Source: an uncultured Desulfovibrio sp.
GTDB lineage: Bacteria > Desulfobacterota > Desulfovibrionia > Desulfovibrionales > Desulfovibrionaceae
Length of the DNA: 16,905 nt
NCBI RefSeq assembly: GCF_949282365.1
Contig: NZ_CASDOY010000044.1
Location: 1 to 16,905 of the forward strand
Reading direction: 5' to 3'
Shown here: positions 1 through 6,789 of the stretch, in pieces
Layout of the letters: each line of letters opens with the position of its first letter
Numbering within the stretch: the first letter of the stretch is position 1
The notes under the pieces: model-generated
The model's input: the letters and a program-made list of their open reading frames with translations, nothing else
Database searches by the model: none
Told to the model about the DNA's origin: nothing
Program-made: the position numbers and the translations under genes

Positions 1-244
1 GGGGTTCCCTTCCCCCCGGCCCCCCATCCCTCCCCCAACGCGCTTTGCTCAGGAGGATGGCGAGGCTCGGGAAGGCCATGGCCTTGCCCGCGCGGCCGTC
101 CCCCGAAAAAACACCGCCTGCCGGCGGTTGAGCAAAGACGGAAAGGGGTGGACGTGCACCGGGGCGGACGACGGCGCGCACCGGACAGTTTTCGCACAGA
201 TCAGCAACGGAGGGGCAGCGCGCTCCATCCATGAGGAAACACAC
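1..244. other. Non-coding leader region before the HD-domain gene
   Basis: No credible coding region is seen. The frames that stay open here have low-complexity Arg/Ser/Pro composition typical of non-coding GC-rich DNA. The only structure noted is the small minus-oriented hairpin near 113-128. No convincing sigma70 promoter for the downstream gene was found. Confidence 0.5.
106..128 (-). terminator. Terminator-like hairpin in minus orientation
   Basis: A perfect 6-bp stem ACCGCC/GGCGGT (113-118 and 123-128) has a 4-nt loop. On the plus strand it is preceded by six A residues, so on the minus strand it reads as a hairpin followed by GT and a run of T. No minus-strand gene lies between it and the plus-strand HD gene at 245, so it would only stop antisense transcription. 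The stem is short, so this is a weak call. Confidence 0.3.
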
Positions 245-874
245 ATGGCACAGGATAGCCCAAACAAAAACACGGCCGCGCCGGCCTTGCTTGACGAACG
301 GCAGCTGGAACGCATCGCGGACTTTTTCCACGAGGCGGGCCACCTGCGCCACACGCCGCGCAGCGGCTATGCCTTCCTGGGTTCCGGCAGCGAGAACGTG
401 GCCGAGCATTCCTACCGCACCAGCGTCATCGGCTATACCCTGGCCAGGCTGGCCGGGGCCGACGCCGCGCGCGTGACCTTCCTCTGCCTGTTCCACGACC
501 TGCACGAAGCCCGCACCGGCGATTTCAACTACGTCAACCACCGTTACGACACCTGCCGCGACCGCGAGGCCCTGCACGACGCCGTGGATGGCACCGGTCT
601 GGAACAGGACATCCTCGACGGCTGGGACGAACTGGAACAGCGGCAGAGCCCGGAAGCCGTGCTGGCCCATGACGCCGACCAGCTGGACCTGATCTGCAAC
701 CTCAAGGCCGAGCTGGACAAGGGCAACAGATTCGCCGCCGACTGGCTGGACAGCGCGGTCAAGCGCCTGCGCAGCCCGCAGGCCCGCGCCCTGTGCGACG
801 TCATCCTGCGCACGGACCACAATCGCTGGTGGTATGGCCGCGTGGACAAAAAATGGTGGGTGGACCGCAAGTAG
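245..874 (+). CDS. HD-domain phosphohydrolase (YfbR-like 5'-deoxynucleotidase family)
   Basis: A 209-residue soluble protein of the HD metal-dependent phosphohydrolase superfamily. Visible metal-site residues are His55 (in VAEHS), the His84-Asp85 doublet in FHDLHEARTGD with Glu88 and Asp93 following, and Asp143/Asp145 in AHDADQLDL. This H...HD...D order and the overall size match the YfbR/HD_3 group, whose characterised members dephosphorylate deoxynucleoside 5'-monophosphates; substrate is inferred only from the family. The same frame is open from an ATG at 128, but the start at 245 is preferred because GAGGAA (233-238) sits 6 bp upstream and the extra 39 residues look non-conserved. The gene stands alone and is followed by a strong terminator. 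Confidence 0.8.
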   Translation: MAQDSPNKNTAAPALLDERQLERIADFFHEAGHLRHTPRSGYAFLGSGSENVAEHSYRTSVIGYTLARLAGADAARVTFLCLFHDLHEARTGDFNYVNHRYDTCRDREALHDAVDGTGLEQDILDGWDELEQRQSPEAVLAHDADQLDLICNLKAELDKGNRFAADWLDSAVKRLRSPQARALCDVILRTDHNRWWYGRVDKKWWVDRK

Positions 875-922
875 GATGCCCGTCCCGATTCTCTCCAGGA
901 CGGCCCTCTCCCGATAACGATG

Positions 923-957
923 ACAGCCCGGCCTCGACGGAGGCCGGGCTGTTTCGT
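923..957 (+). terminator. Intrinsic terminator of the HD-domain gene
   Basis: A perfect 13-bp stem (923-935 pairing with 940-952) with a GACG tetraloop is followed by TTTCGTT. It lies about 48 bp after the stop codon of the HD gene. Confidence 0.85.
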
Positions 958-984
958 TCGTCACGGAGCCGGATGAACTGCCCT

Positions 985-1015
985 CTCTGGCCGGCTCACC
1001 TCAGGCCGGCCAGAG
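985..1015. other. Perfect 11-bp hairpin between convergent genes
   Basis: CTCTGGCCGGC (985-995) pairs perfectly with GCCGGCCAGAG (1005-1015) around a 9-nt loop. Neither strand has a T-run directly after it, so it is not a canonical intrinsic terminator. It lies between the HD gene and the convergent nth gene and may help end nth transcription. The rest of 958-1165 holds nothing recognisable. Confidence 0.5.
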
Positions 1016-1165
1016 CACGACAGAAAAAGAAGAAATCCCAGCGGACCGGGAACTTGCCGACATGCGCGAGAGGAGGAAGCGCAGGACCTCGCAAGGGCCG
1101 TGTCCGGCGGTGATGGAGATGACTCATAAAGCGCGTTTGAAGGAGGATGAGGGTGTGGGGAAAGG

Positions 1166-1834
1166 CTATTTCCCTCTGGGCGGTTCGCGGCGGGGGCAGA
1201 AGCCGGCCATCTCGCATGCCGCGCAGCGGGGGCTGCGGGCGTGGCAGACATCGCGGCCGAACCAGACCATGCGGTGGTTGACGTCGCCCCATTCGGCACG
1301 GGGGAAGAGGCGCATCAGGTCCTGTTCGATATCCACGGGATCGGTGTGGGCGGTGAGGCCCAGGCGGTAGCTGATGCGCTTGACGTGGGTATCCACGGCC
1401 AGGCCCTCATTGATGCCGAAGGCCCCGAACAGCACCACATTGGCCGTTTTGCGGGCCACGCCGGGCAGGGTGACGAGCTCGTCGAGGCGGGGCGGCACCT
1501 CGCCGCCGTAGACGGAGACCACGCGCCGCGCCGCGCCCAGCAGGTTGCGGGCCTTGCTGTGGTAGAAGCCGGTGGGCCGGATGACGCTTTCCAGTTCTTC
1601 CTGGGTGGCCAGGGCCAGCTCGGCCGGGCCGGGCCAGCGGCGGAAAAGTTCCGGCGTCACGGTATTGACGCGGGCGTCGGTGCACTGGGCGGCCAGCACC
1701 GTGGCCACCAGCAGTTCCCAGGCATTGCGGGCGTCGAGATGGGTGGCGGGACGGGGGTAGCGGGCCTGAAGGGCCGCAAGGACGTTCTCGGCGCGGGCGA
1801 AGGCCCCGCGCGGCAGGGATTTTTTTGCGCTCAT
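1166..1834 (-). CDS. nth: Endonuclease III (DNA glycosylase/AP lyase)
   Basis: A 222-residue base-excision-repair enzyme that removes oxidised pyrimidines and cleaves the abasic site. The helix-hairpin-helix segment LVTLPGVARKTANVVL contains the catalytic lysine (Lys129), and the catalytic aspartate is Asp148 in AVDTHVKR. The C-terminal [4Fe-4S] loop is intact, with Cys187-x6-Cys194-x2-Cys197-x5-Cys203, the exact Nth spacing. Length is near the E. coli enzyme (211 aa). The frame stays open far upstream, antisense to cutA and the kinase, but homology begins at MSAKKSLPRG and the ATG at 1834 is the natural start. It is divergent from cutA across a 114-bp gap. No clear intrinsic terminator follows it. 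Confidence 0.95.
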   Translation of the reverse strand: MSAKKSLPRGAFARAENVLAALQARYPRPATHLDARNAWELLVATVLAAQCTDARVNTVTPELFRRWPGPAELALATQEELESVIRPTGFYHSKARNLLGAARRVVSVYGGEVPPRLDELVTLPGVARKTANVVLFGAFGINEGLAVDTHVKRISYRLGLTAHTDPVDIEQDLMRLFPRAEWGDVNHRMVWFGRDVCHARSPRCAACEMAGFCPRREPPRGK

Positions 1835-1881
1835 GGGCCAGCTATGCCACAGGAAGGCAGGCGGGGCAAGGCGGCCCGCCC

Positions 1882-1910
1882 TTGGTTTTTGCGGCCCGCT
1901 GGTGTATCCT
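1882..1910 (+). promoter_or_regulatory. Candidate sigma70 promoter for cutA
   Basis: TTGGTT (1882-1887) and TATCCT (1905-1910) are separated by exactly 17 bp in the divergent nth/cutA gap, 38 bp before the cutA start. The match is partial (3/6 and 4/6), so this is a suggestion. Confidence 0.35.
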
Positions 1911-1948
1911 TGGCTCCGCTTTTCCCACTTTCCGAACAGGAGGATGCC

Positions 1949-2281
1949 ATGAGCCTGCTTGCCTGTGTGACCGTGCCCGACGGAGCGACCGCCCGCACCC
2001 TGGCCCATCTGGTGGTGCAGCGGGAGCTGGCCGCCGGGGTGAACATCCTGCCCGGAGCCCTGTCCGTCTATCGCTGGAAAGGCGAGATCCGCGAGGCCCG
2101 CGAATGTCTGCTGCTGGCCCAGGTCAGCCGCGCGGCGTGGGAAGATTTCCGGGCCGCCGTCGCAGCGGCCCATCCGTATGACGTGCCCTGTATCGTCGGC
2201 ATGCCGCTGGAAAAGGGGCACGCGCCCTTTCTGGACTGGATCGCCGAAAACAGCCTGCCCGCAGGGCGGCAGAACGACTGA
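1949..2281 (+). CDS. cutA: CutA-family divalent cation tolerance protein
   Basis: A 110-residue protein of the CutA1 family, small trimeric cytoplasmic proteins with a ferredoxin-like fold, linked to copper and other divalent-cation tolerance; their biochemical role is still unclear. Family landmarks are the N-terminal VTVPDGATARTLAHLVV strand-helix, LAAGVNILPG (usually LAACVN, so the common cysteine is Gly here), SVYRWKGEI, ECLLLAQ and HPYDVPCIVGMPL. The length is typical. An AGGAGG-type site (1938-1943) lies 5 bp before the ATG. The frame is open far upstream but only as antisense of nth. It is followed after 12 bp by the kinase gene, probably in one transcript. Confidence 0.9.
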   Translation: MSLLACVTVPDGATARTLAHLVVQRELAAGVNILPGALSVYRWKGEIREARECLLLAQVSRAAWEDFRAAVAAAHPYDVPCIVGMPLEKGHAPFLDWIAENSLPAGRQND

Positions 2282-2293
2282 GAAGGAACGAAG

Positions 2294-3241
2294 ATGGCCA
2301 TTTATGTTTCCGGTTCCCTGGCTTTTGACCGCATCATGACCTTTGGCGGCAACCTGCAGGACCATGTGCTCATGGACAAGCTCCACATGCTGAGCGTCAG
2401 CTTCATGGTGGACAGCATGGACGAACGCCGCGGCGGCTGCGCGGGCAACATCGCCTACACCCTGGCCCTGCTGGGCGAGAAACCCATCGTGGTCTCGGCC
2501 GCCGGGCGCGACTTCACCGGCTACGCGGCCGCCTGGGAAAAGCTGGGCCTGTCCCTGGAAGGCATCCGGCGCGATTCCGACGTCTTCACGGCCCTGTGCT
2601 ACATCACCACGGACCAGAACAACAACCAGATCACGGGCTTCTATCCCGGCGCCATGAGCCAGCCCGCCACCTACACCTTCCCCCGTCTCGATCCCGCCGC
2701 GGACTGGGCCATCGTCTCCCCCGGCAGCGTGGACGACATGCGCCGTCTGCCCGCCTTCTTCCGCGAAAAGGGCGTGCGCTACATCTTCGATCCCGGCCAG
2801 CAGCTGCCCGTGCTTTCGGGCGACGACCTTTGCGACGCCATCCGGGGCTCCTATGCCTGCGTGACCAATGACTACGAGCTGGGCATGGTCTGCAAGAAGA
2901 CCGGCAAGAGCGAGGAAGAACTGGTGGCCATGACCGGCTGGCTGGTGACCACCCTGGGCGGCGACGGCCAGCGCGTGCGCAACGCGCAGGGCGTGGACGT
3001 GCGCGTGCCGGCCGTCCCCTGCGACGGCGTGAAAGACCCCACCGGCGCGGGCGACTCCCACCGCGCTGGCCTGCTCAAGGGCCTGGTCTGCGGCCTGGAG
3101 ATGCCCGAGGCCGCCAGGCTGGGCGCTGTGAGCGCCTGCTACGCCATCGAGAAGGTGGGCACCCAGGAACATCGCTTCAGCAAGGAAGAGTTCCGCAAGC
3201 GTTACGAAGCCAGCTTCGGCCCCCTGCCCATCAGCCTGTAG
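2294..3241 (+). CDS. PfkB-family carbohydrate/nucleoside kinase
   Basis: A 315-residue ribokinase-fold kinase that phosphorylates a sugar or nucleoside with ATP. The N-terminal strand MAIYVSGSLAFDRIM leads to the substrate-binding RGGCAGNIAYTLALLG segment (about residues 46-61), equivalent to the GGxxxN motif. The C-terminal PfkB signature DPTGAGDS holds the catalytic base Asp254, with the anion hole GAGD. Adenosine kinase or another ribokinase-family activity are both possible and sequence reading cannot decide. An SD-like GAAGGA (2282-2287) lies just before the ATG. It sits 12 bp after cutA on the same strand. Nothing is truncated. Confidence 0.85.
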   Translation: MAIYVSGSLAFDRIMTFGGNLQDHVLMDKLHMLSVSFMVDSMDERRGGCAGNIAYTLALLGEKPIVVSAAGRDFTGYAAAWEKLGLSLEGIRRDSDVFTALCYITTDQNNNQITGFYPGAMSQPATYTFPRLDPAADWAIVSPGSVDDMRRLPAFFREKGVRYIFDPGQQLPVLSGDDLCDAIRGSYACVTNDYELGMVCKKTGKSEEELVAMTGWLVTTLGGDGQRVRNAQGVDVRVPAVPCDGVKDPTGAGDSHRAGLLKGLVCGLEMPEAARLGAVSACYAIEKVGTQEHRFSKEEFRKRYEASFGPLPISL

Positions 3242-3248
3242 CCGGAGC

Positions 3249-3275
3249 AGGGCCTGCGCGGCAGGTCCCTTTTGC
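3249..3275 (+). terminator. Probable intrinsic terminator after the kinase gene
   Basis: AGGGCCTGC pairs with GCAGGTCCCT (one bulged T) around a 3-nt GCG loop, followed by a short T run (3270-3273). It starts 8 bp after the kinase stop codon. The T run is short, so termination may be partial. Confidence 0.55.
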
Positions 3276-3366
3276 CGTCCCGCCCCCGGAGCGGGGCCCC
3301 TCTCCCGCCATGCCCCGGGGCCGTCCCGGCCCGGCGCATGGCGGATCATCCCCACAAGGAGCATCC

Positions 3367-3843
3367 ATGCGTACCGAAGCCGTCAGGGCGCAACTGGCCG
3401 CCCACGGTCTGGGCGACCGCTACCGTGAATTCACCGTCTCCAGCGCCACCGTGGCCCTGGCTGCCGAGGCCCTGCACTGCGAAGCCGGGCGCATCGCCAA
3501 GACCCTGTCCATCCTCACCGCCACGGGCCCCGTGCTGGTGGTGGCCATGGGCCTGGCCCGTCTGGACAATCGCAAATTCAAGGACCTGTTCCACGAAAAA
3601 GCGCATTTCATCCCCGTGGACGATGTGGAGCGCCTGACCGGCCATCCGCAGGGCGGCGTCTGCCCCTTTGCCCTGCCGGAAGGCGTGCGCGTCTTCCTGG
3701 ACGAGAGCCTCAAGCGTTATGATGTGATCTATCCCGCTGCCGGTGCGCCCAACAATGCCGTGCAGCTGACGCCCGACGAGCTGGCCGCCGTCACCGGCGG
3801 GCAGTGGGCGGATCTTTGCAAGCTGCCGGAAGAACTGGCCTGA
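3367..3843 (+). CDS. YbaK/aminoacyl-tRNA deacylase-like domain protein
   Basis: A 158-residue single-domain protein of the YbaK/ProX/EbsC group, whose members hydrolyse mischarged aminoacyl-tRNAs (for example Cys-tRNAPro). Landmarks are EAGRIAKTL with the conserved lysine (Lys45), the PVLVVAMG strand, the GHPQGGVCPFALP loop typical of the family, and the late VIYPAAGAPNNAVQLTPDEL segment. AAGGAG (3356-3361) lies 5 bp before this ATG. A longer form from 3310 has no ribosome-binding site and a non-family N-terminus, so it is not chosen. The amino-acid specificity cannot be told. It is separated from the kinase by 125 bp including a probable terminator. Confidence 0.85.
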   Translation: MRTEAVRAQLAAHGLGDRYREFTVSSATVALAAEALHCEAGRIAKTLSILTATGPVLVVAMGLARLDNRKFKDLFHEKAHFIPVDDVERLTGHPQGGVCPFALPEGVRVFLDESLKRYDVIYPAAGAPNNAVQLTPDELAAVTGGQWADLCKLPEELA

Positions 3844-4106
3844 GCGGCCGCCGCGCCGTCGCGGACGATCACCACGGACGGACAGGGCCGCGCCGGCCCT
3901 GCGGACGCCCCGTCCTGCTTCCAAAGGCGCGCTGCCGGCCGGCCCGCGATGACCTCACGGCCGCCGGCGCCCCGGGGACGTGTCCCGGGCCGGATATCTG
4001 CACCGGATGTCCGGGCCGGATGCGTGCCGCGGAACGCACGGCAAGGGCGCGGCTGTTGTCCGCGGTGCCCCTGTCTTCCTTCAGGCCGTCCCCGGCTGGC
4101 ATCACG
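3844..4106. other. GC-rich intergenic stretch without a gene
   Basis: This lies between the YbaK-like gene and the bidirectional terminator. Frames remain open only because of high GC content, and the translations have no family features. Several short GC inverted repeats are present, but none is distinctive. Confidence 0.5.
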
Positions 4107-4150
4107 AAAAAAGGGCGTCCCTCTCCATGCGGGAGGGGCGCCCTTTCATT
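4107..4150. terminator. Bidirectional intrinsic terminator between convergent genes
   Basis: AAAGGGCGTCCCTCTCC (4110-4126) pairs almost completely with GGGAGGGGCGCCCTTT (4131-4146) around ATGC. The plus side continues into TTTCATTATA and the minus side into a run of T (six A at 4107-4112). It serves the YbaK-like gene on the plus strand and the fusion gene ending at 4242 on the minus strand. Confidence 0.85.
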
Positions 4151-4241
4151 ATATATATCCGAGCCGGAGCGTCACCGCGCGCCACGGAGCCCGGTCCCCC
4201 TGCCCCCTGCGCGAGGGCAGGACGGCCGGAGGCAACGGATC

Positions 4242-6050
4242 CTAGTAATCCTCGTCTTCCAGCGGCGGCGGCACGGCCACGGCGTTGGTGATGACGCGGC
4301 GGCGGTTCCGGGCCGGTTCGGCGGGCGCTTCGCGATGCTCGCGCGTCATGTGCGGCTCGGGCAGATTATTGTACAGCACCCAGAAGGGCGGGTAGAGCTC
4401 GGTGAGCACGCCGGGATTGCCCAGCTTGAAGCCTTCCTGTTTGCCGCGGGCGCAGGCCGCCAGGGCCAGGGCCACGGCCCAGGTGGCGTCGGGCGCGTTC
4501 CAGCCGCGGGCCTGCAGGGCGGGACGGGGCTTGCGCACGGGGCGCCCTTCCTCGTCCGGTTCTTCCGTCTCCGGCATCTCCTCCCCGGGCTTCCAGGCCG
4601 TGAGGCGGCCTTCGGCGTCCAGCGCCAGACCGGCGGCATGCAGATAGCTTTCCACCACGGTCTCCTCGGCTTCCAGACCGGCAGGCAGCGTGGCGTGGCC
4701 GCCGCGCAGGGCCGTCATGGCGCTCAGGGCCACCGCCAGCGGCCGCCAGGAGGCGGGCAGGCCTTCGGGCAGGGCGAAATCGCCGGGCAGTCCGGCCAGG
4801 GGCTTCTGGCTGCAGGCCAGCATCTCCGTGGCCGAGCATTCCACCCTGGCGCCGGTGCGGCGCAGCAGCTGCAGACCGGCTTCGGCCCCGGGCCATTCAG
4901 GCCAGCGGCCTTCCAGACGCACCTCGCCGCCCAGGGCGGGGGCCAGGCCCATCAGGAACACGGCCAGTTCCGGTTCCGCCGGCAGGTCGGGCTCGACGGG
5001 GATGGTCAGGGCACAGGGCTGGAAGTGCAGCGTATCGCCTTCGCGGCGCACGTCGGCGCCAGCGGCCTCCAGCACGGGCAGGATGCGGGCGAAGGCCAGC
5101 TCGCGCCCGGGCATGGCGGCCAGGTCCAGGGTGATGGCGCGCTCATAGGCGGGCGCGGCCAGCATGATGCCTTCGGCCAGTTCCACCGGGGCATCGGCCG
5201 GGAAGACCACCTTGCCGGGCAGCACGCCGGAACATTCGATGCGCACCGGGAAGCCGTCGGACTTGGGCACCACATGCACCAGGCGCGCACCCATCAGGGG
5301 CAGGAAACGGCGGACGGCGCTGAGGTCGGCCAGCTTGAGGGCCGCGCCGCCGGTGAACTTGGTGCGCGAGGGACGGCCCAGATAGTGGCCCAGGAGCAGA
5401 TAGAAATTCCAGGCGCTGTCGCCCACGAAGAGCACCTTGTCCGGCGTGCCCAGGGGAGCGCCGGCGGCCACATGGACGGCGCCGTCGTCACGGTTGACGT
5501 GGGCGCCCAGCTGATTGAGCAGCTTGACGCAGTCCACCACGGGATCGTTCATCAGGGCCGGGGCGATGCGCACGCTCTGACCGTGGCAGGCGGCCAGGGC
5601 GATCCAGGCGCGGGTCAGGCGGCAGGCGCGCGGCGCGGCCATGCTCAGGCGCACGGGCAGATCGGCGGGAGCGAGGTTGAAGGCGGGGCGCTGGGCTTCG
5701 CCGTCCTCACCGGGACGGGGCAGGAATTCCATTTCCTGCATCAGGGTGAAGAAACGGCCGCTCAGGCGGGGATCGCGGCTGACGCGGGAGACGGCGGCCT
5801 CCCAGGATTCGCGGATGCTCTTCTCTTCCGCGGGCTCCAGGAAGCCCTTGGCATTGTACATGCGCCTGATGAGGTTGTGGCGGCGCATGAGCATGCGCAG
5901 GATGTCGCGGTCGATGTCACAGACGGTCTCGCGCAGGCTGCGGCGCGGACGTTCGGGCTTGCCGTCGCTTCTGGCCTCGAAACGCCCTTCGGGGCGGTCG
6001 CTGCGTTTGTCCGGCCTCTGGGCGGGTCGGAATTCGTGGTGCTCGTTCAT
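4242..6050 (-). CDS. Chorismate-mutase-like / EPSP-synthase-like fusion protein, probable pseudoenzyme
   Basis: A 602-residue protein. Residues 1-35 are charged and probably disordered. Residues 37-110 resemble an AroQ-type chorismate mutase helix bundle (Arg40, Arg57 and Lys68 fit its ligand-binding positions). Residues 130-570 follow the EPSP synthase fold (RLTRAWIALAACHG, LLNQLGA, PELAVFLMGLAPALGG, ELYPPFWVLYNNL). The usual active-site residues look replaced: Lys-Ser of the PGSKS loop becomes Ala142-Cys143, GNAGTAMR becomes GDSAWNF, SSQ becomes PVE, DHRIAM becomes DATWAV, and the lysine before SYPPF is lost. Arg147 may be retained. The true role is unknown; a diverged shikimate-pathway enzyme or a regulatory pseudoenzyme are options. 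The start at 6050 follows GAGAGGAG on the minus strand; upstream in-frame sequence looks non-coding. It is transcribed divergently from aprB. Confidence 0.65.
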   Translation of the reverse strand: MNEHHEFRPAQRPDKRSDRPEGRFEARSDGKPERPRRSLRETVCDIDRDILRMLMRRHNLIRRMYNAKGFLEPAEEKSIRESWEAAVSRVSRDPRLSGRFFTLMQEMEFLPRPGEDGEAQRPAFNLAPADLPVRLSMAAPRACRLTRAWIALAACHGQSVRIAPALMNDPVVDCVKLLNQLGAHVNRDDGAVHVAAGAPLGTPDKVLFVGDSAWNFYLLLGHYLGRPSRTKFTGGAALKLADLSAVRRFLPLMGARLVHVVPKSDGFPVRIECSGVLPGKVVFPADAPVELAEGIMLAAPAYERAITLDLAAMPGRELAFARILPVLEAAGADVRREGDTLHFQPCALTIPVEPDLPAEPELAVFLMGLAPALGGEVRLEGRWPEWPGAEAGLQLLRRTGARVECSATEMLACSQKPLAGLPGDFALPEGLPASWRPLAVALSAMTALRGGHATLPAGLEAEETVVESYLHAAGLALDAEGRLTAWKPGEEMPETEEPDEEGRPVRKPRPALQARGWNAPDATWAVALALAACARGKQEGFKLGNPGVLTELYPPFWVLYNNLPEPHMTREHREAPAEPARNRRRVITNAVAVPPPLEDEDY

Positions 6051-6204
6051 GCTGGATGCTCCTCTCGACCGCCGGACGGCGCGTCGCTCTATGAATTTGT
6101 GGGGATGCTGTAGCCCGAAACGCGCGCACTGGCAAGCGCAAAATGGCGGCTTTTCCCGGCAGGCTGTGAAAGAGGGTGCAAGCTCCGGGAAGGCTTCATC
6201 CCAC

Positions 6205-6227
6205 GAAACAGGAATACTTCCTGATTC
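6205..6227. repeat. 23-bp imperfect palindrome, operator-like
   Basis: The pattern is GAAnCAGGAAnnnTTCCTGnTTC, centred at 6216, with one mismatched pair. It lies about 155 bp upstream of the minus-strand fusion gene start, in the divergent region. The cognate regulator, if any, is unknown. Confidence 0.4.
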
Positions 6228-6574
6228 AAGGGCGGTATCAAATAAATCATTAAAATACAATATGTTATTCAAAACTAGTTAATTTTATTATATATTTTCC
6301 AGGCTCCAGGGCTTTTTTCACCCTGCTCCGGGCCGCCAGGGCCAGCGGAAAAGAAAAATATGCGTGCAGACAGGAAAAAGTCCGACGTACAACCATTTGT
6401 AATCAATAGATATTTTAATACAACTTCCGCGTGCCCGGCCCTGGGGCTTTTGTTCTAACCGGCGGATAAAAAGAGTTTTTTTCAAAAAAATCCTGTCATC
6501 TCCGGTCATTCCAGTCAAAAGGGAGCGCGTCTTTACACGGCAGAAAAATTATGCTAACCAAAAAGAGCAAGGAT

Positions 6575-6580
6575 TATAGT
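6575..6580 (+). promoter_or_regulatory. Candidate -10 element TATAGT upstream of aprB
   Basis: TATAGT matches the sigma70 -10 consensus at 5 of 6 positions. The -35 region (around 6551-6557) is weak. The element ends 3 bp before the Rex-like site, which would then cover the start of transcription. Confidence 0.4.
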
Positions 6581-6583
6581 CGG

Positions 6584-6601
6584 TTGTGTCGTTTTTCACA
6601 A
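6584..6601. promoter_or_regulatory. Rex-like operator upstream of aprBA
   Basis: TTGTGTCGTTTTTCACAA is an 18-bp inverted repeat. Its arms TTGTG and CACAA and its spacing match the Rex consensus (TTGTGAAnnnnTTCACAA); the right half-site is complete and the left half differs only at its two inner bases. Rex is an NADH/NAD+-sensing repressor known to act on sulfate-reduction genes in Desulfovibrio. Binding here is inferred. Confidence 0.65.
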
Positions 6602-6631
6602 AGAGTTCCCACGAAATTTTCAAAAGGGGAC

Positions 6632-6661
6632 TTGACGTGGAGAGGGTTAGCTTGTTACTAA
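6632..6661 (+). promoter_or_regulatory. Candidate aprB-proximal sigma70 promoter
   Basis: TTGACG (6632-6637, 5/6 to consensus) and TACTAA (6656-6661) are separated by 18 bp. Transcription would begin near 6668, giving a leader of about 120 nt. The -10 match is moderate. Confidence 0.45.
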
Positions 6662-6677
6662 AAACACAAGCGTACGA

Positions 6678-6735
6678 CCTTGGGCGCTGTTGCCCAGGGG
6701 CGTAAAATCAAGACGGCACTCGGGCGGCCCGAGTG
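6678..6735 (+). other. Two consecutive hairpins in the aprB mRNA leader
   Basis: CCTTGGGC (6678-6685) pairs with GCCCAGGG (6692-6699), including one G-U pair. CACTCGGG (6717-6724) pairs perfectly with CCCGAGTG (6728-6735) around a CGG loop. Neither is followed by a T-run, so they are more likely stability or processing structures than terminators. The second ends about 42 nt before the aprB ribosome-binding site. Confidence 0.55.
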
Positions 6736-6789
6736 GCTGCCCATATGGTCAAAGTGACCTGAAACACTTAAAGAGTTGGAGGATACGTT

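Larger units (their letters stand above)
6051..6789. promoter_or_regulatory. Long AT-rich divergent regulatory region
   Basis: About 740 bp without a credible gene separate the fusion gene from aprB. From roughly 6225 to 6680 the sequence is conspicuously AT-rich against a GC-rich genome. It carries a 23-bp palindrome (6205-6227), a T7-C-A7 inverted repeat (6476-6490), a Rex-like operator, two promoter candidates and two leader hairpins, mostly placed to control aprBA. A 66-residue minus-strand frame at 6318-6518 has no support. Confidence 0.7.

Noticed and set aside
57..131. Possible 24-residue leader peptide starting at ATG 57
   Set aside because: The AGGAGG is directly adjacent to the ATG, too close for normal initiation, and the peptide has no regulatory codon run.
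1158..1174. GGGAAA/TTTCCC hairpin overlapping the nth stop codon as a terminator
   Set aside because: Only 6 bp, with no T-run on the minus strand after it.
1835..3364. Long minus-strand open frame upstream of nth, antisense to cutA and the kinase
   Set aside because: The translation is Gly/Ala/His-rich and matches no family; it is the antisense shadow of well-supported plus-strand genes, and nth homology starts at 1834.
3804..6113. 769-residue plus-strand open frame
   Set aside because: It is antisense to the EPSP-synthase-like fusion gene and also crosses the bidirectional terminator; composition is His/Gly/Gln-rich and artefactual.
6318..6518. 66-residue minus-strand frame in the AT-rich region
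   Set aside because: No ribosome-binding site and no similarity recognised; the region is better explained as regulatory DNA.
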